Notes: generated by a model from the letters alone, not told the origin. Shown: positions 1 through 9,344, counted from the stretch's first letter. The stretch: DNA of 64,000 bases from Rhizobium sp. CIAT894 (GCF_000172795.2 NZ_CP020950.1:400025-464024), one strand, 5' to 3'. Numbers and translations are program-made.

Positions 1-806
1 GGGCTGGTTGCGCCTCCCGAATTCACCAACGAGATCGGCACCTTGTTGCCGATCGCACCATGAGGTCTTTCCTCATTGTAGTATCTACGCCAATCCTCCA
101 TCTTTTCGCGGGCATCCGCAAGGGTCAGGAACCAATGCTGGTTTAGGCATTCTGCACGGAAGCGGCCATTGAACGCTTCGATGAAGGCATTATCAGTCGG
201 CTTGCCGGGGCGTGAGAAGTCCAACGTCACACCCTTGGAATAGGCCCGCAGGTCCAAGTCGCGCGACACGAACTCGGTCCCTTGGTCGACACGGATCGTT
301 TTCGGATAGCCGGCTTTTTGGCACACCCGTTCAAGGGTTTGCACAACGTCTTCGCCTCTATAGCTATGACGTGGATCAAGCACCGGCACGTAGCGCGAGA
401 AGGTGTCGACCACCGTCAGCACGCGCAGTTTCTTACCCGTTGCGAGTTGGTCATGGACGAAGTCCATCGCCCAGACGTCGTTGGGTCCGACGGCCATGTG
501 CCGATCCTCGCGAAGCTTGGCTTTTACCCCCCGCTTCGGTGTCTTGTTCCGCAACTGTAGCCCCAAGTCCCTGTAAATGCGGTAGGTTCGCTTGATGTTG
601 GTGCCCCAACCCACGCGTTCCAACAGCACATGCACGCGGCGATAGCCGTACCGCACACGGATCTCGCAGATCTCGCGAATACGACGTTCCAGACCGGCCT
701 GATCAGCACGGCGAGAGGTATAGTGGTGAGTTGATCGATCGAAGTTCAACGCTCCACAAGCACGTCGGATCGAGATCGCCCAATCGCAGCACATGCCTTT
801 CACCAT
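1..806 (-). CDS. IS3-family transposase OrfB (partial at window edge)
   Basis: This is the integrase-type catalytic subunit of an IS407-group transposase. The last few codons are cut off by the window start. The rve/DDE domain shows VWAMDFVHD, the TDNAFIEAFNGRFR segment and the NEERPHGA motif near the C-terminus. The first ATG in frame is at 806, just downstream of the orfA stop, but OrfB of this group is normally made by a -1 frameshift from orfA, so the true N-terminus may be longer. Copies at 24888 and 37684 are nearly identical. Confidence 0.85.
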   Translation of the reverse strand, partial: MVKGMCCDWAISIRRACGALNFDRSTHHYTSRRADQAGLERRIREICEIRVRYGYRRVHVLLERVGWGTNIKRTYRIYRDLGLQLRNKTPKRGVKAKLREDRHMAVGPNDVWAMDFVHDQLATGKKLRVLTVVDTFSRYVPVLDPRHSYRGEDVVQTLERVCQKAGYPKTIRVDQGTEFVSRDLDLRAYSKGVTLDFSRPGKPTDNAFIEAFNGRFRAECLNQHWFLTLADAREKMEDWRRYYNEERPHGAIGNKVPISLVNSGGATS

Positions 807-826
807 CTCCCGCTTCCGAGCAGGCC

Positions 827-1093
827 TTAGAGCTTTCGGCGGATGACATCCTGCAACATCTCGCGGTCCAGCGTCAGATCCGCGACGATCTTCTTCAGGC
901 GCGAATTCTCGTCCTCGAGCTGTTTCAGCCTCTTCATCTCCGGTGGCAGCATGCCCGCGTATTTTTTCTTCCAGTTGAAATAAGTCGCCTGGCTGATCCC
1001 CGCCTTCCTGCAGATTTCAGCAACCGACACGCCTTCATCACCTTGCTTCAGAATGAACGCCTTCTGAGCGTCCGAAAACTGCGACGCTTTCAT
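827..1093 (-). CDS. IS3-family transposase OrfA
   Basis: This is an 88-residue helix-turn-helix protein starting with MKASQFSDAQKAFILKQGDE, followed by the HTH segment AEICRKAGISQATYFNWKKK and a C-terminal leucine-zipper-like stretch (LEDENSRLKKIVADL). It binds IS ends and supplies the N-terminal part of the frameshifted OrfAB transposase. The ATG at 1093 is chosen because the conserved family N-terminus begins there; an upstream in-frame start at 1129 would add residues that belong to the IS terminus. Confidence 0.85.
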   Translation of the reverse strand: MKASQFSDAQKAFILKQGDEGVSVAEICRKAGISQATYFNWKKKYAGMLPPEMKRLKQLEDENSRLKKIVADLTLDREMLQDVIRRKL

Positions 1094-1191
1094 CGTCTTC
1101 TGGTCCCTTTCCCAGCCAGGAAAATGCACCGGAAAACTCTAACCAAAATTGGTCCAGTTTGAAGGGTTCAGATCAATGGGCCGGACTCTAA

Positions 1192-1594
1192 TCCATTCTG
1201 GAGGAAATTCTCAGTGGCAGGTCAGTGTGCACTGCCATCGAAAAGGCCAAAGCGATACCGCATCGACGCCCTGTGATGGTTTTCTTGTGTACGGACAGCG
1301 CGCAGGTACGGGACCATTTACTCGGTGTATTTCCCGATCAATCACTATCCCGAAATGCTTTCAGGCGGCCCAGGCCGGCCATTACACAGTGCATCGCTCG
1401 GAGTGGACGGCGGTATCTCTGCTCTTACAGAGATGTACCTTCTCGCCCGATGCGATACGGTAATTCGCTTTCCGCCGGCCAGCGCCTTCACGCGCTATGC
1501 CCGTCTCTTCGTGCCACGTGTTATTGAGTTTGACTTGAAAGATCCGACTCGCTTGATCTTGACTGATGAATCGTCCGAGCATGAGCCGGCTTGA
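1192..1594 (+). pseudogene. nodZ-like fucosyltransferase remnant (C-terminal part, frameshifted)
   Basis: The frame running from about 1192 encodes VMVFLCTDSAQVRDHLLGVF. After a frameshift near 1325-1340 the next frame encodes HSASLGVDGGISALTEMYLL and then RFPPASAFTRYARLFVPRVIEFD up to a TGA at 1592. The pattern of a TDS-V segment, an AL-EMYLLARC-TVIRFPP segment and a terminal IEFDL segment resembles the C-terminal part of the Nod-factor alpha-1,6-fucosyltransferase NodZ. I assign this from memory of the family without an alignment. The upstream part is removed by the IS3 insertion ending at 1170. noeL and nolK remnants about 20 kb away support the identification. Confidence 0.5.
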
Positions 1595-1721
1595 TGAACC
1601 GGCACTCCGCTGAACAAATTCTCGGCGCCCTCGCAGGATTGAGGAGAGGTGTTCACTGGATCGCGATGTGGGCGCAGCACGCGACGAGACAAGGCGGGGG
1701 CGCATCCTCTCCTAGCGTCTA

Positions 1722-2765
1722 GAGCAAATCCTGTTCAATCCGGATCATATCCAGCAGCCTTGAAGCAATTGGCGCATTCTGCGGGGGTGAAGCGGGGTAT
1801 CAGGGCGCCAACTGCATCCCAGAGGGCGTCAATCTTTCGCTCTGCCCGACCTCGCAGCATCGCCTTCAGTTTGGAGAAGGCGTTCTCGATCGGATTGAAG
1901 TCTGGGCTGTAAGGGGGCAGGAACATGAGCGTGGCGCCGACACGTTCGATGGCGTCGCGTACACCCGCTGTCTTGTGAGCCGGTAGGTTGTCCATGACCA
2001 CCACGTCGCCGATCTCCAGGGTAGGCCCCAATACCTGTTCGACGTAAGCCAGGAAGACAATTACCGTTCATGGCGCCATCGTAGACAAACGGCGCGGTCA
2101 TCCCAGTGAGGCGCAACGCTCCGGTAAAGGTCGTTGTTTTCCAATGGCCATGTGGCACGCCAGCTCGGCAACGCTCACCTCGAAGTGCACGTCCGCGTAG
2201 CCGTGCCATCTTGGTCGAAAGGCCGGTTTCGTCGATGAAGATCAGCTTTTCTGGATCGAGATCCAGTTGGCCGTCGAACCAGACACGCCGGCGCTTTAGG
2301 ACATCCGGCCGGTCCTGCTCCAGTGCGTGGGCGGTCTTTTTTCAAAGGTCCATCCGCGGCCTCGAAGCCAAGCGCCAAGTGCGCTGCGGCTGATCTTCAC
2401 CTGCCGCTCGACGGACAAGCGCTCAACCATCTCATCGAGCGTCACATCCCTACGCTCGTTGATCAACGCGACAACGAATTCCTCGTGTGCATCCACTGCC
2501 GAAGGTCGTCTCCAGCCCTGTGGCCGAGCAGTTAACTCACCCTCTTTCGCTCTTGCAAACCAGCGGATCGCCGTCGAAATCCCAACTCCGAAACGAGCCG
2601 CAGCCTGTCGAGCCGACATGCCGGCCGCAGACGCTTTCAAAACCCGTATTCGAAGATCATCGCTCAGTGCTTGTCCCATCATCCACCTCTTCTCTGTGGA
2701 TGTTTGAATCAGCATCGATGGACGCCGTCACATCACAATCGATTCATCGATCGCAGGACTTGCTC
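1722..2765 (-). mobile_element. IS630-family insertion sequence, copy 1
   Basis: The element runs between TA dinucleotides at 1720-1721 and 2766-2767. Its ends read GAGCAAATCCTG and, at the far end, GACTTGCTC, which are the termini shared by the other IS630 copies. TA target duplication is the IS630/Tc1 hallmark. It has the same orientation as the copy at 20094, and the nif-fix block lies between the two. Confidence 0.9.
1735..2682 (-). pseudogene. IS630 transposase, frameshifted
   Basis: The N-terminal HTH half (2296-2682) carries [20 protein letters not shown]. The C-terminal DDE half (1735-2031) carries [10 protein letters not shown] and the [18 protein letters not shown] motif. The halves are normally joined by frameshifting at a homopolymer run near 2335. 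This copy also has one extra base at about 2060 relative to the intact copies, which breaks the reading frame inside the catalytic domain. It is therefore probably not autonomous. Confidence 0.8.
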
Positions 2766-2869
2766 TAGCGCGTCCAAAGGCTTGCTGGATCATTGTTGTG
2801 AAGGGTAGCTATTGGGCGCCTTCGGTGAGTGGAAACGGCACCGCGCGCTCGACCCGCATCATTGGCATA

Positions 2870-3115
2870 GCAAGCTCGCACGTCGGCGATTCCGATGGGA
2901 CGAGGACGTTCGCGCGCCACAGCCTCGTCGGCGCCTTAGCCGACGCCCTGCCTGATGCGAGGGCGTTCGTCGGGCTTGGTCGACAGATTGCCATCAAGCT
3001 GATGTTCGTGCTCTATGCGGTCGTGGGCGTGGCCGGAGCCGTTCTTTATTCCCGCATCCCGACACGTCTGGCAAACCGCTCGACCACAGAAGCCGCCGCC
3101 GCGCTAGGTCCTTAG
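2870..3115 (+). pseudogene. Possible MFS transporter C-terminal fragment
   Basis: The frame ends with IAIKLMFVLYAVVGVAGAVL, a hydrophobic helix followed by YSRIPTR, which looks like one of the last helices of a major-facilitator permease. The upstream coding sequence is missing because the IS630 copy ends at 2765. No start or ribosome binding site suits an independent gene. The assignment rests on one helix and is tentative. Confidence 0.3.
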
Positions 3116-3329
3116 CGCGCATCGTCCTTGCAACTCGCAACTCACTCAGCCTCGACGCATTCGCAGGCGTGATAACGCCGGCTGCGAAAGACAGAAGATG
3201 CACTGTTGTAGTCTCCGGCTCCCGCCGCTGCTTGGATGACGGCTTGCGCCAGTCGATGACAAAACTCAATTGGCCAGCCATCATTCCCGTTGCCCGGCCA
3301 TTTGTAATGATTAAGTCTGAGGTGGTGCC

Positions 3330-3533
3330 ATGCCTCGCATGATCAGGTTCATGCTCACGCGTTTGGCGACGGGGTTCGCAATTGGATCCGCCGTGGGCTT
3401 CTTCGTTTGGCAAAATGGATTTGCCGCGGCAGGCACGGTTGAGAGTTATCTCGCGCAGGGCCTGTTCATCTACCTCTTCGCAAGCACCATCAGCATGGGT
3501 TATCTCGCGACGGCCCTGCTCCTCGAAGAATAG
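3330..3533 (+). CDS. Small membrane protein of unknown function (67 aa)
   Basis: I do not recognise the family. The product starts MPRMIRFMLTRLATGFAIGS and has two hydrophobic stretches (about residues 12-30 and 42-62) with short charged ends, so it is predicted to be a two-helix inner-membrane protein. It lies downstream of, and convergent with, the Crp-family regulator of the fix cluster. The reading frame is clean and GC-rich at third positions, which supports it as real, but no function can be inferred beyond membrane location. Confidence 0.5.
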   Translation: MPRMIRFMLTRLATGFAIGSAVGFFVWQNGFAAAGTVESYLAQGLFIYLFASTISMGYLATALLLEE

Positions 3534-3793
3534 CGCCAGACGCTCTCCGTCGCATGTTGGTGCTCGTTGCGCCCGTTCGTCTGCACTTCCCTATAAGCCC
3601 GCCAGTCCGACGGTATCCGCATGTGTCGTCAGCGCCACCGTTGATGCGGACAAGGCCTGAAGCAAGCGATGAAGACAGTCGAGATGACAAAACAATCCGT
3701 CCTGGTGCATTTTTGCGCCTGGCCATAACGGAGCAAGCGATCGCCATATTGACGGTTGTCGAATTCCGGCGCGGTTTTCGCCCTGCCCCGAGG

Positions 3794-4459
3794 TCAGCAC
3801 GCCTTCCGCAGCAGATCGACGCTGTCGACCACGACGACCCTGCCTCTGACTTCGACCCCTGCAGGACCGAGGGCAGCGAAAGCCCGCGAAAGGGCTTCGG
3901 GCGCAACCCCGAGTTTGCCGGCCAGAATTCTCTTCCGGTAAGGCAGGCGCAAGGTGGCCTGCGATGCTGAGGCCGGGCAGCGGCTGACGAGGTAATTCGC
4001 AACACGCTGTGCAGCCGTGTGCAGCCGGTCTCCCGCTATGCAATCCATGGCACCGAGCAGATGCCGGGCCATGATGCGCATGACGTTGCGACGCATGACG
4101 GGGTCCCGGTCGGCAAGCGCCCGCAACTCCACAAGGTCGAACAACGCGACCTCTGCGCCGTCGGCGGACCATGCGCTGTAGGTGTAGGAGCCGCCTCCCG
4201 ACAGGAGATATTCACCGAACGTCTCGCCCGGTTCGCAGATGCAGATATCTGCCTGGCGCCCCGCGGATTCCGACTTCGAAAGTCGCACGAAGCCGCGCAT
4301 CACGCAATAGACGAACGACGCCTGCTGGCCCTCGGCGATAATCCGCTCGTCCGGTGCGAAGATCTGGAACTGAGCCGTGTCGGCCAGTTCTTCTATCCTT
4401 GCTTTGTCCAGGCCGTGAAACAGGTCAGATCGCAAAAGTATGGGATGTCTCGATAGCAT
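3794..4459 (-). CDS. Crp/Fnr-family transcriptional regulator of the fix cluster
   Basis: This is a 221-residue regulator with an N-terminal cyclic-nucleotide-binding-like beta-barrel (LFHGL...GQQASFVYCVMRGFVRL) and a C-terminal winged helix (YRKRILAGKLGVAPEALSRA). The ATG at 4459 is preceded by GGAAG; a longer frame to 4549 would overlap fixS and is rejected. It is the last gene of the fixGHIS transcript. The N-terminus lacks the cysteine cluster that binds the 4Fe-4S centre in FNR/FnrN, so it is more like FixK or other Crp-type regulators and may not sense oxygen directly. Targets with TTGAT-N4-ATCAA boxes lie upstream of fixG. Confidence 0.8.
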   Translation of the reverse strand: MLSRHPILLRSDLFHGLDKARIEELADTAQFQIFAPDERIIAEGQQASFVYCVMRGFVRLSKSESAGRQADICICEPGETFGEYLLSGGGSYTYSAWSADGAEVALFDLVELRALADRDPVMRRNVMRIMARHLLGAMDCIAGDRLHTAAQRVANYLVSRCPASASQATLRLPYRKRILAGKLGVAPEALSRAFAALGPAGVEVRGRVVVVDSVDLLRKAC

Positions 4460-4490
4460 CGATCTTCCTTTCGTTTCGGCCGTGAGCGGT

Positions 4491-4649
4491 TCAAGGTCTT
4501 TTGCAATCGGTTTCGTCCTCGACGAGGATTCGCCAAGCTGCTCCTTCAAGGTCGTCGTACTGGCGGCTCGTCAGCGACCAGAGGAACGCCAGGAGACCCA
4601 TTCCCCCCATCAGCAGTGCGATCGGCATCAGATAGATCAGCATGTTCAT
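4491..4649 (-). CDS. fixS: FixS/CcoS, cbb3 oxidase maturation protein
   Basis: This is a 52-residue protein beginning MNMLIYLMPIALLMGGMGLL, one N-terminal transmembrane helix followed by FLWSLTSRQYDDLEGAAWRI, the typical CcoS pattern in which an aspartate-rich DDLEG segment follows the helix. Its ATG overlaps the fixI stop codon (ATGA), so the two are translationally coupled. CcoS is required to assemble active, haem- and copper-containing cbb3 cytochrome oxidase, needed for respiration in the low-oxygen nodule. Confidence 0.9.
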   Translation of the reverse strand: MNMLIYLMPIALLMGGMGLLAFLWSLTSRQYDDLEGAAWRILVEDETDCKRP

Positions 4650-6928
4650 GTGGTTTCAACTTCCGCACGTCCGCCGGCAAGCGGCTCGCTCCGTAGGCCG
4701 GGGCGCCTGCCGAAGGCATTTAATCGCAGCGCATTCGTCACGACGATGATCGACGAGGTCGACATGGCCACCGCCGCTATCAGCGGCGTTGCCACGCCGG
4801 CGATTGCGATCGGTACCGCAAGCACGTTGTAACCGATGGCGAGAGCAAAGTTCTGGCGAATGAGGCTGGCGGATCTTCGTGCAACGGCGATTGCCTCAGG
4901 AACGGCCTCGAGACGATCGTTGAAGAAGATAAGGTCGGCGGCTTGCCTGCCGACGTCGGATGCGGTTGCGGGCGCCATCGAGACCTGCGCGGCGGCCAGC
5001 GCCGGTGCGTCGTTGATCCCGTCGCCGACCATGAGCACGCGATAGCCCTCGGCGCCCAGCCTCTGGAGTTCCTCGACCTTCTGTTTCGGCCCCAGGTCGC
5101 CCAGAGCTTTGCCGATACCGAGAGCCCGCGCTGTGTTGTCGACGACGGCCTGCCTGTCGCCGGATACTATCAGCGTTTCGATACCGGCTGCAGCGAGCTG
5201 GCGGAAAGCCTCCGCGGCGCCCGGACGAAGCGTGTCGTCAAACAGGAAACGGGCGAGATCGACGCCGTTTTTCGACAGGACCACCTCCGAAAACGGAGTA
5301 TCGCCCGCGGGCGTGAGCCCGGTTCCGCAGGCAAAGGCCCGGTTGCCGAGCCGATAGAAGTCCGCTCCTTTCCAGGCTTCCAGCCCCCCGCCGGCGATTT
5401 CCGTGACCCTGTCGAAGGCGAAGGGGTAAGAGATGTCTATGTCCCGCACCAGACCCTGGGAAAGCGGATGCCGTGAATGCGCCGCCATTGCGCAAACGAT
5501 GGCGCTATTGCCCGCGATCGCGTCGATTCGGACGAGGCGGGGCCGGCCCATCGTCAGGGTGCCGGTCTTGTCGAAGGCCACGATGTCCGCGTCGGCCAGT
5601 CTTTCGAGCGCCGAACCGTCCTTCACCACGATGCCCCTGCGGAAAAGTTCGCCGGCGGCGACCACCTGGACCACCGGTACAGCAAGGCCCAATGCGCAGG
5701 GGCATGTGATGATCAGCACCGCGACCGCGACCAGCATGGCCTGTTTCCAATCGCCCCCAAGCAAGCCCCAGGCGAGAAAGGAGGCCAGCGCCAACAGGTG
5801 CACGGCGGGAGAATAAAGTGCTGCGGCGCGATCGGCGACCCGGCGATAACGAGCCCTGCCGCCCTCGGCCGCTTCCATCAGGCCGATGATCTCGGAAAGA
5901 AGCGAATCCCTTGCCACTTTGGTCGCCCGCAGGACGAGCGAACCGGTCAGGTTCATCGCACCCGAATTCAGCGCGCTGCCTGCGGCGACGGCGACCGTGC
6001 TGCTTTCACCGGTGACGATGGAGAGGTCAACATCGCTCTCGCCGCTGACGATCATGCCATCGACGGGAATGCGTTGGCCGGCGGCAATCGCGATGTTATC
6101 CCCGACGGCGATCTCTTCGACCGGGATGTACTGCCGCGACCCGTCCGGCATCATCAGCTGCGTCCCGCGCGGCGCCAGTCTGGCAAGCCCGTTGATCGCG
6201 GCGCGGGCTTTTTCCCGCATCACATGATCGAGGGTTCTGCCGATCAGCAGGAAGAACAGCAGAGACACCGACGCGTCGAACCAGGCATGTTCGCCATGGT
6301 GCATGGTTTCCCATAGGGAGACCGCATAGGACAGCGTCACTGCAAGCGAGATCGGAACATCCATGTTGGTGCGCCTACGCTTGAGCCGGCTCCAGGCCGA
6401 TTTGAAGAAGAAGCGTCCACCATAAACCAGCGCCGGCGCCGCGATCATCGCCGAGATCCAGTGAAACATGTCGCGCGTGGCCGCATCGGCGCCCGACCAT
6501 ACCGACACCGAGAGCATCATAATGTTGGCGGTCGCAAAGCCGGAAACTCCAATCGCCAGCAGTAGCTGGTTCCGGATCCTGTCGGTTTCGGGTGCTGTCG
6601 ACGTGATGAGATGAGCGCGGTATCCGGCCAAGGTGATCGCGGCGAGGATTTCGGAGGGATCGGTCGCCTTCGCCTCGATCTCTTCCTGATAGACGCAGGT
6701 GACACGCCTGGCGGTGAGATTGACCCGGGCTTTCCTGACGAATGCAAGCGCCGACAGCGCTTTTTCGAGGGTCAATATGCAGCCGCCACAGTGGACGTCG
6801 GGCACGCTGAGGTCGACCTGGCGTAACCCAGCCCCGAGCGGGTGGCTTGCAAGGCATACCTCCTCGGCGCTGGCGGATGTCGCGCTGAGGCCGAGAACGC
6901 TTTCCGCATCCACCGAGCAGCAGGTCAT
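4646..6928 (-). CDS. fixI: FixI/CcoI, P1B-type copper-transporting ATPase
   Basis: This 760-residue pump delivers copper for the binuclear centre of cbb3 oxidase. Domains in order are an N-terminal heavy-metal domain with CGGC at residues 47-50, several transmembrane helices, the actuator segment (IVTGES), the metal-binding membrane motif CPCALG, the phosphorylation site DKTGTLT and the hinge GDGINDAPAL. Length and motif order are complete for the family. Its start overlaps the fixH stop (ATGA) and its stop overlaps fixS, so fixG-H-I-S form one tightly coupled operon. An extra cysteine pair (CC, residues 3-4) precedes the metal domain. Confidence 0.95.
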   Translation of the reverse strand: MTCCSVDAESVLGLSATSASAEEVCLASHPLGAGLRQVDLSVPDVHCGGCILTLEKALSALAFVRKARVNLTARRVTCVYQEEIEAKATDPSEILAAITLAGYRAHLITSTAPETDRIRNQLLLAIGVSGFATANIMMLSVSVWSGADAATRDMFHWISAMIAAPALVYGGRFFFKSAWSRLKRRRTNMDVPISLAVTLSYAVSLWETMHHGEHAWFDASVSLLFFLLIGRTLDHVMREKARAAINGLARLAPRGTQLMMPDGSRQYIPVEEIAVGDNIAIAAGQRIPVDGMIVSGESDVDLSIVTGESSTVAVAAGSALNSGAMNLTGSLVLRATKVARDSLLSEIIGLMEAAEGGRARYRRVADRAAALYSPAVHLLALASFLAWGLLGGDWKQAMLVAVAVLIITCPCALGLAVPVVQVVAAGELFRRGIVVKDGSALERLADADIVAFDKTGTLTMGRPRLVRIDAIAGNSAIVCAMAAHSRHPLSQGLVRDIDISYPFAFDRVTEIAGGGLEAWKGADFYRLGNRAFACGTGLTPAGDTPFSEVVLSKNGVDLARFLFDDTLRPGAAEAFRQLAAAGIETLIVSGDRQAVVDNTARALGIGKALGDLGPKQKVEELQRLGAEGYRVLMVGDGINDAPALAAAQVSMAPATASDVGRQAADLIFFNDRLEAVPEAIAVARRSASLIRQNFALAIGYNVLAVPIAIAGVATPLIAAVAMSTSSIIVVTNALRLNAFGRRPGLRSEPLAGGRAEVETT

Positions 6929-7410
6929 TGGCGGAACTCCGCGGTGTCGAAGCGTTTGGCCTCATGCATGACGACCGCCCCGTTCATTCTCGATATGGCC
7001 TCGACGATCCAGTCGCCGGCGACAACCTGGTGATCGGCTTCGAACCGCCCTTCGCCCGTCTTCCGGAGCGTCACGCGGAAATCCTCATGATCGCCGACGG
7101 GCCGTTTGAAGTTCAGCGTGACATCATCGATGATCGCAGGCGTGCCGGCCTTGTCGTGGATGTCGTAACGGATTTGGCTGCCCTTAACGACGAGCGCGCC
7201 CTCGACGCCGGAGGCGGCCATTGCCTTCATCGCTGCCGCCCTGGTGTTGAATTCCTGGCTGGCCACATAGGTGTTTTCCACGACGATGCCACTCCAGCTG
7301 GACGCAGCATAGAAGGCCATGGTGGCGTTTACGGCGATCACTACGGCGAAGAATGCCGAGGTGGCAAGCAGCACGTGCAAGCCGGTAAAGCCCTGAGTAG
7401 AAGTCTTCAT
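6925..7410 (-). CDS. fixH: FixH, cbb3 oxidase assembly protein
   Basis: This is a 161-residue protein with one N-terminal transmembrane helix (about residues 12-34, VLLATSAFFAVVIAVNATMA) and a periplasmic domain. The segment YAASSWSGIVVENTYVASQE is characteristic of FixH. It acts with FixI and FixG in assembling cbb3 oxidase. The start overlaps the fixG stop and the end overlaps the fixI start, both by ATGA. Confidence 0.92.
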   Translation of the reverse strand: MKTSTQGFTGLHVLLATSAFFAVVIAVNATMAFYAASSWSGIVVENTYVASQEFNTRAAAMKAMAASGVEGALVVKGSQIRYDIHDKAGTPAIIDDVTLNFKRPVGDHEDFRVTLRKTGEGRFEADHQVVAGDWIVEAISRMNGAVVMHEAKRFDTAEFRQ

Positions 7411-8981
7411 TTCACGTCTCCCGGCGCGTTGAACGCCACGCGATAGCTCGCCCGGTCGGCTTGACCTGCGTCTTGACCTATATCTTCGATGACGAAGAGG
7501 AATCCGTTGATCTCTGCCCCGTCTGGGGCGCGCGTGACGAAGACCTTGAGCGTCGTGGCCGCGTCGGGTTCGACGTGAGCGGTGAAGCTGCGGGCATCCT
7601 GCCTGCCGAACTCGGGAATGCGCATTGTGCCCCCCTCCAGCCCGACGAGGGTGATGATCACGTCCCGCGGCTTCGGCACCATGTTGAGGACACGCAGCGT
7701 GTAGCCGTTTCGGATGGAGCCGTCGCTTTCCAGAACATATTGAGGGTTCCGGTCCTGGATAACGTTGAGCCTGAGCCGATCGCGGAAGGTGAGATGGACG
7801 ACCATGGCGATGCCGATCGATGCCCAGACGACACCGTAGAAGACGATTCTTCGGCGGAAGATGATGCGCCAGTCGAAATTCCGGACAGCTGGCATGAAGC
7901 TTCCGTCGTCGTTTCGGACATTGGAGGGCTGGATGGCTGTCCGTCCTCCGTCAGTAGCAAGCGACATGTTGCTCGAATATTCCTTGAGCGTCGCATAGGC
8001 GATCAGGCCGTGTGGCTTTCCGAGCTTGTCCATGACGCCGCCACAGGCGTCGATGCAGAGGGCGCATGTGATGCATTCCATCTGCTGGCCGTCGCGGATG
8101 TCGATCCCCATCGGGCAGACGGCGACGCAGGCATTGCAGTCCACGCAATCGCCCACCGGCAGACCCTGAGCCTTCTTGCCATGGCGCGACCGCTGCTCGC
8201 CCCGCCAGTCGTTGTAGGTGACAACAAGCGAATTCTCATCCAGCATCGCGCCCTGAATGCGCGGCCACGGACACATATAGGTGCATGTCTGTTCGCGCAT
8301 GAGGCCGCCAAGCACATAGGTCGTCGCGGTCAGGGTGGCGATCGTGGCATACGCAGCGGCAGGAGCGCTGCCGTCAAACAGTGAAGCCACCAGGCTCGGC
8401 GCGTCGGCAAAATAGAAGATCCATGCTCCGCCCGTGGCGACGGCGATCAGCAGCCAGATCGCGTGCTTGATCACCCGCTTCCTGAGCTTGTCGAAAGTGA
8501 AGGGGTCGGCATCGAGCTTCATCCGAGCGTTTCGGTCGCCTTCGACAGCGCGTTCGACGACGAGAAAGAGATCGACCCAGACGGTCTGCGGACAGGCATA
8601 GCCACACCAGGCGCGGCCGACAGCGGCGGTGAGGAGAAAGAGGCCGAAGCCCGCCATGACGAGCAGGCCCGCCACATAGTAGAATTCCTGCGGCCATATC
8701 TCGATGAAGAAAAAGAAGAAGCGCCGCGAGGCAAGGTCAACGAGGATTGCCTGATTGGGCGCATAGGGACCGCGGTCCCAGCGAATCCACGGCGCGAGGT
8801 AATAGGTGCCAAGCGTGAGCAGCATCAAGACCCATTTGAACCGGCGAAAGGGCCCTTCGGCTCGTTTCGGAAAGATCTTCTTGCGCGGCGCATAGAGAGG
8901 CTGCCGGTTGCGGCGGGCGTTGACCGGCTCGACGCGAACGTGGTCAATGTCATTTAGATTAGGGCGGGTATAGAGATTCAT
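7407..8981 (-). CDS. fixG: FixG/CcoG, membrane-bound ferredoxin-like copper reductase
   Basis: This 524-residue protein has five or so transmembrane helices, NosR-like cysteine motifs (GYACPQTVW and CTYMCPWPR) and a double 4Fe-4S ferredoxin domain (CVDCNACVAVCP and CITCALCIDAC), followed by a C-terminal immunoglobulin-like domain. CcoG family members reduce Cu(II) for cbb3 oxidase assembly. The ATG at 8981 is chosen because the family N-terminus is there and an AGGTCC-like site precedes it; the longer open frame to 9284 runs through regulatory boxes. It is the first gene of fixGHIS. Confidence 0.93.
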   Translation of the reverse strand: MNLYTRPNLNDIDHVRVEPVNARRNRQPLYAPRKKIFPKRAEGPFRRFKWVLMLLTLGTYYLAPWIRWDRGPYAPNQAILVDLASRRFFFFFIEIWPQEFYYVAGLLVMAGFGLFLLTAAVGRAWCGYACPQTVWVDLFLVVERAVEGDRNARMKLDADPFTFDKLRKRVIKHAIWLLIAVATGGAWIFYFADAPSLVASLFDGSAPAAAYATIATLTATTYVLGGLMREQTCTYMCPWPRIQGAMLDENSLVVTYNDWRGEQRSRHGKKAQGLPVGDCVDCNACVAVCPMGIDIRDGQQMECITCALCIDACGGVMDKLGKPHGLIAYATLKEYSSNMSLATDGGRTAIQPSNVRNDDGSFMPAVRNFDWRIIFRRRIVFYGVVWASIGIAMVVHLTFRDRLRLNVIQDRNPQYVLESDGSIRNGYTLRVLNMVPKPRDVIITLVGLEGGTMRIPEFGRQDARSFTAHVEPDAATTLKVFVTRAPDGAEINGFLFVIEDIGQDAGQADRASYRVAFNAPGDVK

Positions 8982-9033
8982 AGGACCTGTCCGATTTTCA
9001 CCACTCTTTTCCCAGCCGTGGCGCATCCGTTCC

Positions 9034-9047
9034 TTGATGCAGATCAA
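9034..9047. promoter_or_regulatory. FNR/FixK-type box (anaerobox) upstream of fixG
   Basis: The sequence TTGATGCAGATCAA is a perfect TTGAT-N4-ATCAA dyad, the binding site of FixK/FnrN regulators. It lies 53 bases upstream of the fixG start, a position suited to activation of fixGHIS under low oxygen. Confidence 0.9.
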
Positions 9048-9173
9048 GAGCGACCGTTCAGAAGCGAAAAGGCCACGCCCCAGAGTAAGGGCGTGGCCGG
9101 AGGACAGCGGCGGAGAAACCGCTGGGACGTCCTCCACAGGAGCTGAAACTACCGGCTCGTCTGCTTGTGGTCT

Positions 9174-9187
9174 TTGAGGCAGATCAA
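9174..9187. promoter_or_regulatory. Second, imperfect FNR/FixK-type box
   Basis: TTGAGGCAGATCAA has the same TTGA-N6-TCAA outline and the same GCAG centre as the perfect box at 9034, with one mismatch in the left half (G for T). It lies about 190 bases upstream of fixG, inside a small possible reading frame. Confidence 0.5.
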
Positions 9188-9189
9188 AC

Positions 9190-9333
9190 TCACCATCGAA
9201 TTCCGATTTTTGCCGGGTCGTCCTGCTCCGAAGACGCAGGCATCTGTTGGGCGCGGGCTGAGACACGCGATCGGATAACAGCACGCGGCGCGCCGTAGAG
9301 ACGGAGGATCGGATTGCGGTCGTGGGCTGTCAT
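9190..9333 (-). CDS. Possible 47-residue ORF between fixP and fixG
   Basis: The frame starts with ATG at 9333 behind a good GGAG site and begins MTAHDRNPILRLYGAPRAVI. It is arginine-rich, has no recognised domain and follows the fixP stop by 11 bases. The good ribosome binding site supports translation, but it overlaps the imperfect FNR box and I know no matching family. Confidence 0.3.
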   Translation of the reverse strand: MTAHDRNPILRLYGAPRAVIRSRVSARAQQMPASSEQDDPAKIGIRW

Positions 9334-9344
9334 GTCTTTTCTCC

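Larger units (their letters stand above)
1..1170 (-). mobile_element. IS3-family (IS407-group) insertion sequence, copy 1, cut by the window edge
   Basis: The upper end is at 1170, where reading inward on the minus strand gives TGAACCCTTCAAACTGGACC, matching the inverted end of the other copies. The lower end lies outside the window. The element carries a short orfA and a longer DDE orfB in overlapping frames, as in the IS407 group of IS3. Four further copies or fragments occur at 24.8, 34.1, 37.6 and 43.9 kb. It truncates the nodZ-like remnant that begins about 20 bases beyond its end. Confidence 0.9.

Noticed and set aside
5473..6316. Plus-strand open frames opposite fixI
   Set aside because: They are antisense frames of a clearly coding, domain-complete P-type ATPase.
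8982..9284. N-terminal extension of FixG
   Set aside because: The extra 101 codons run through both FNR-type boxes and have no family similarity. The start at 8981 fits the known FixG N-terminus.
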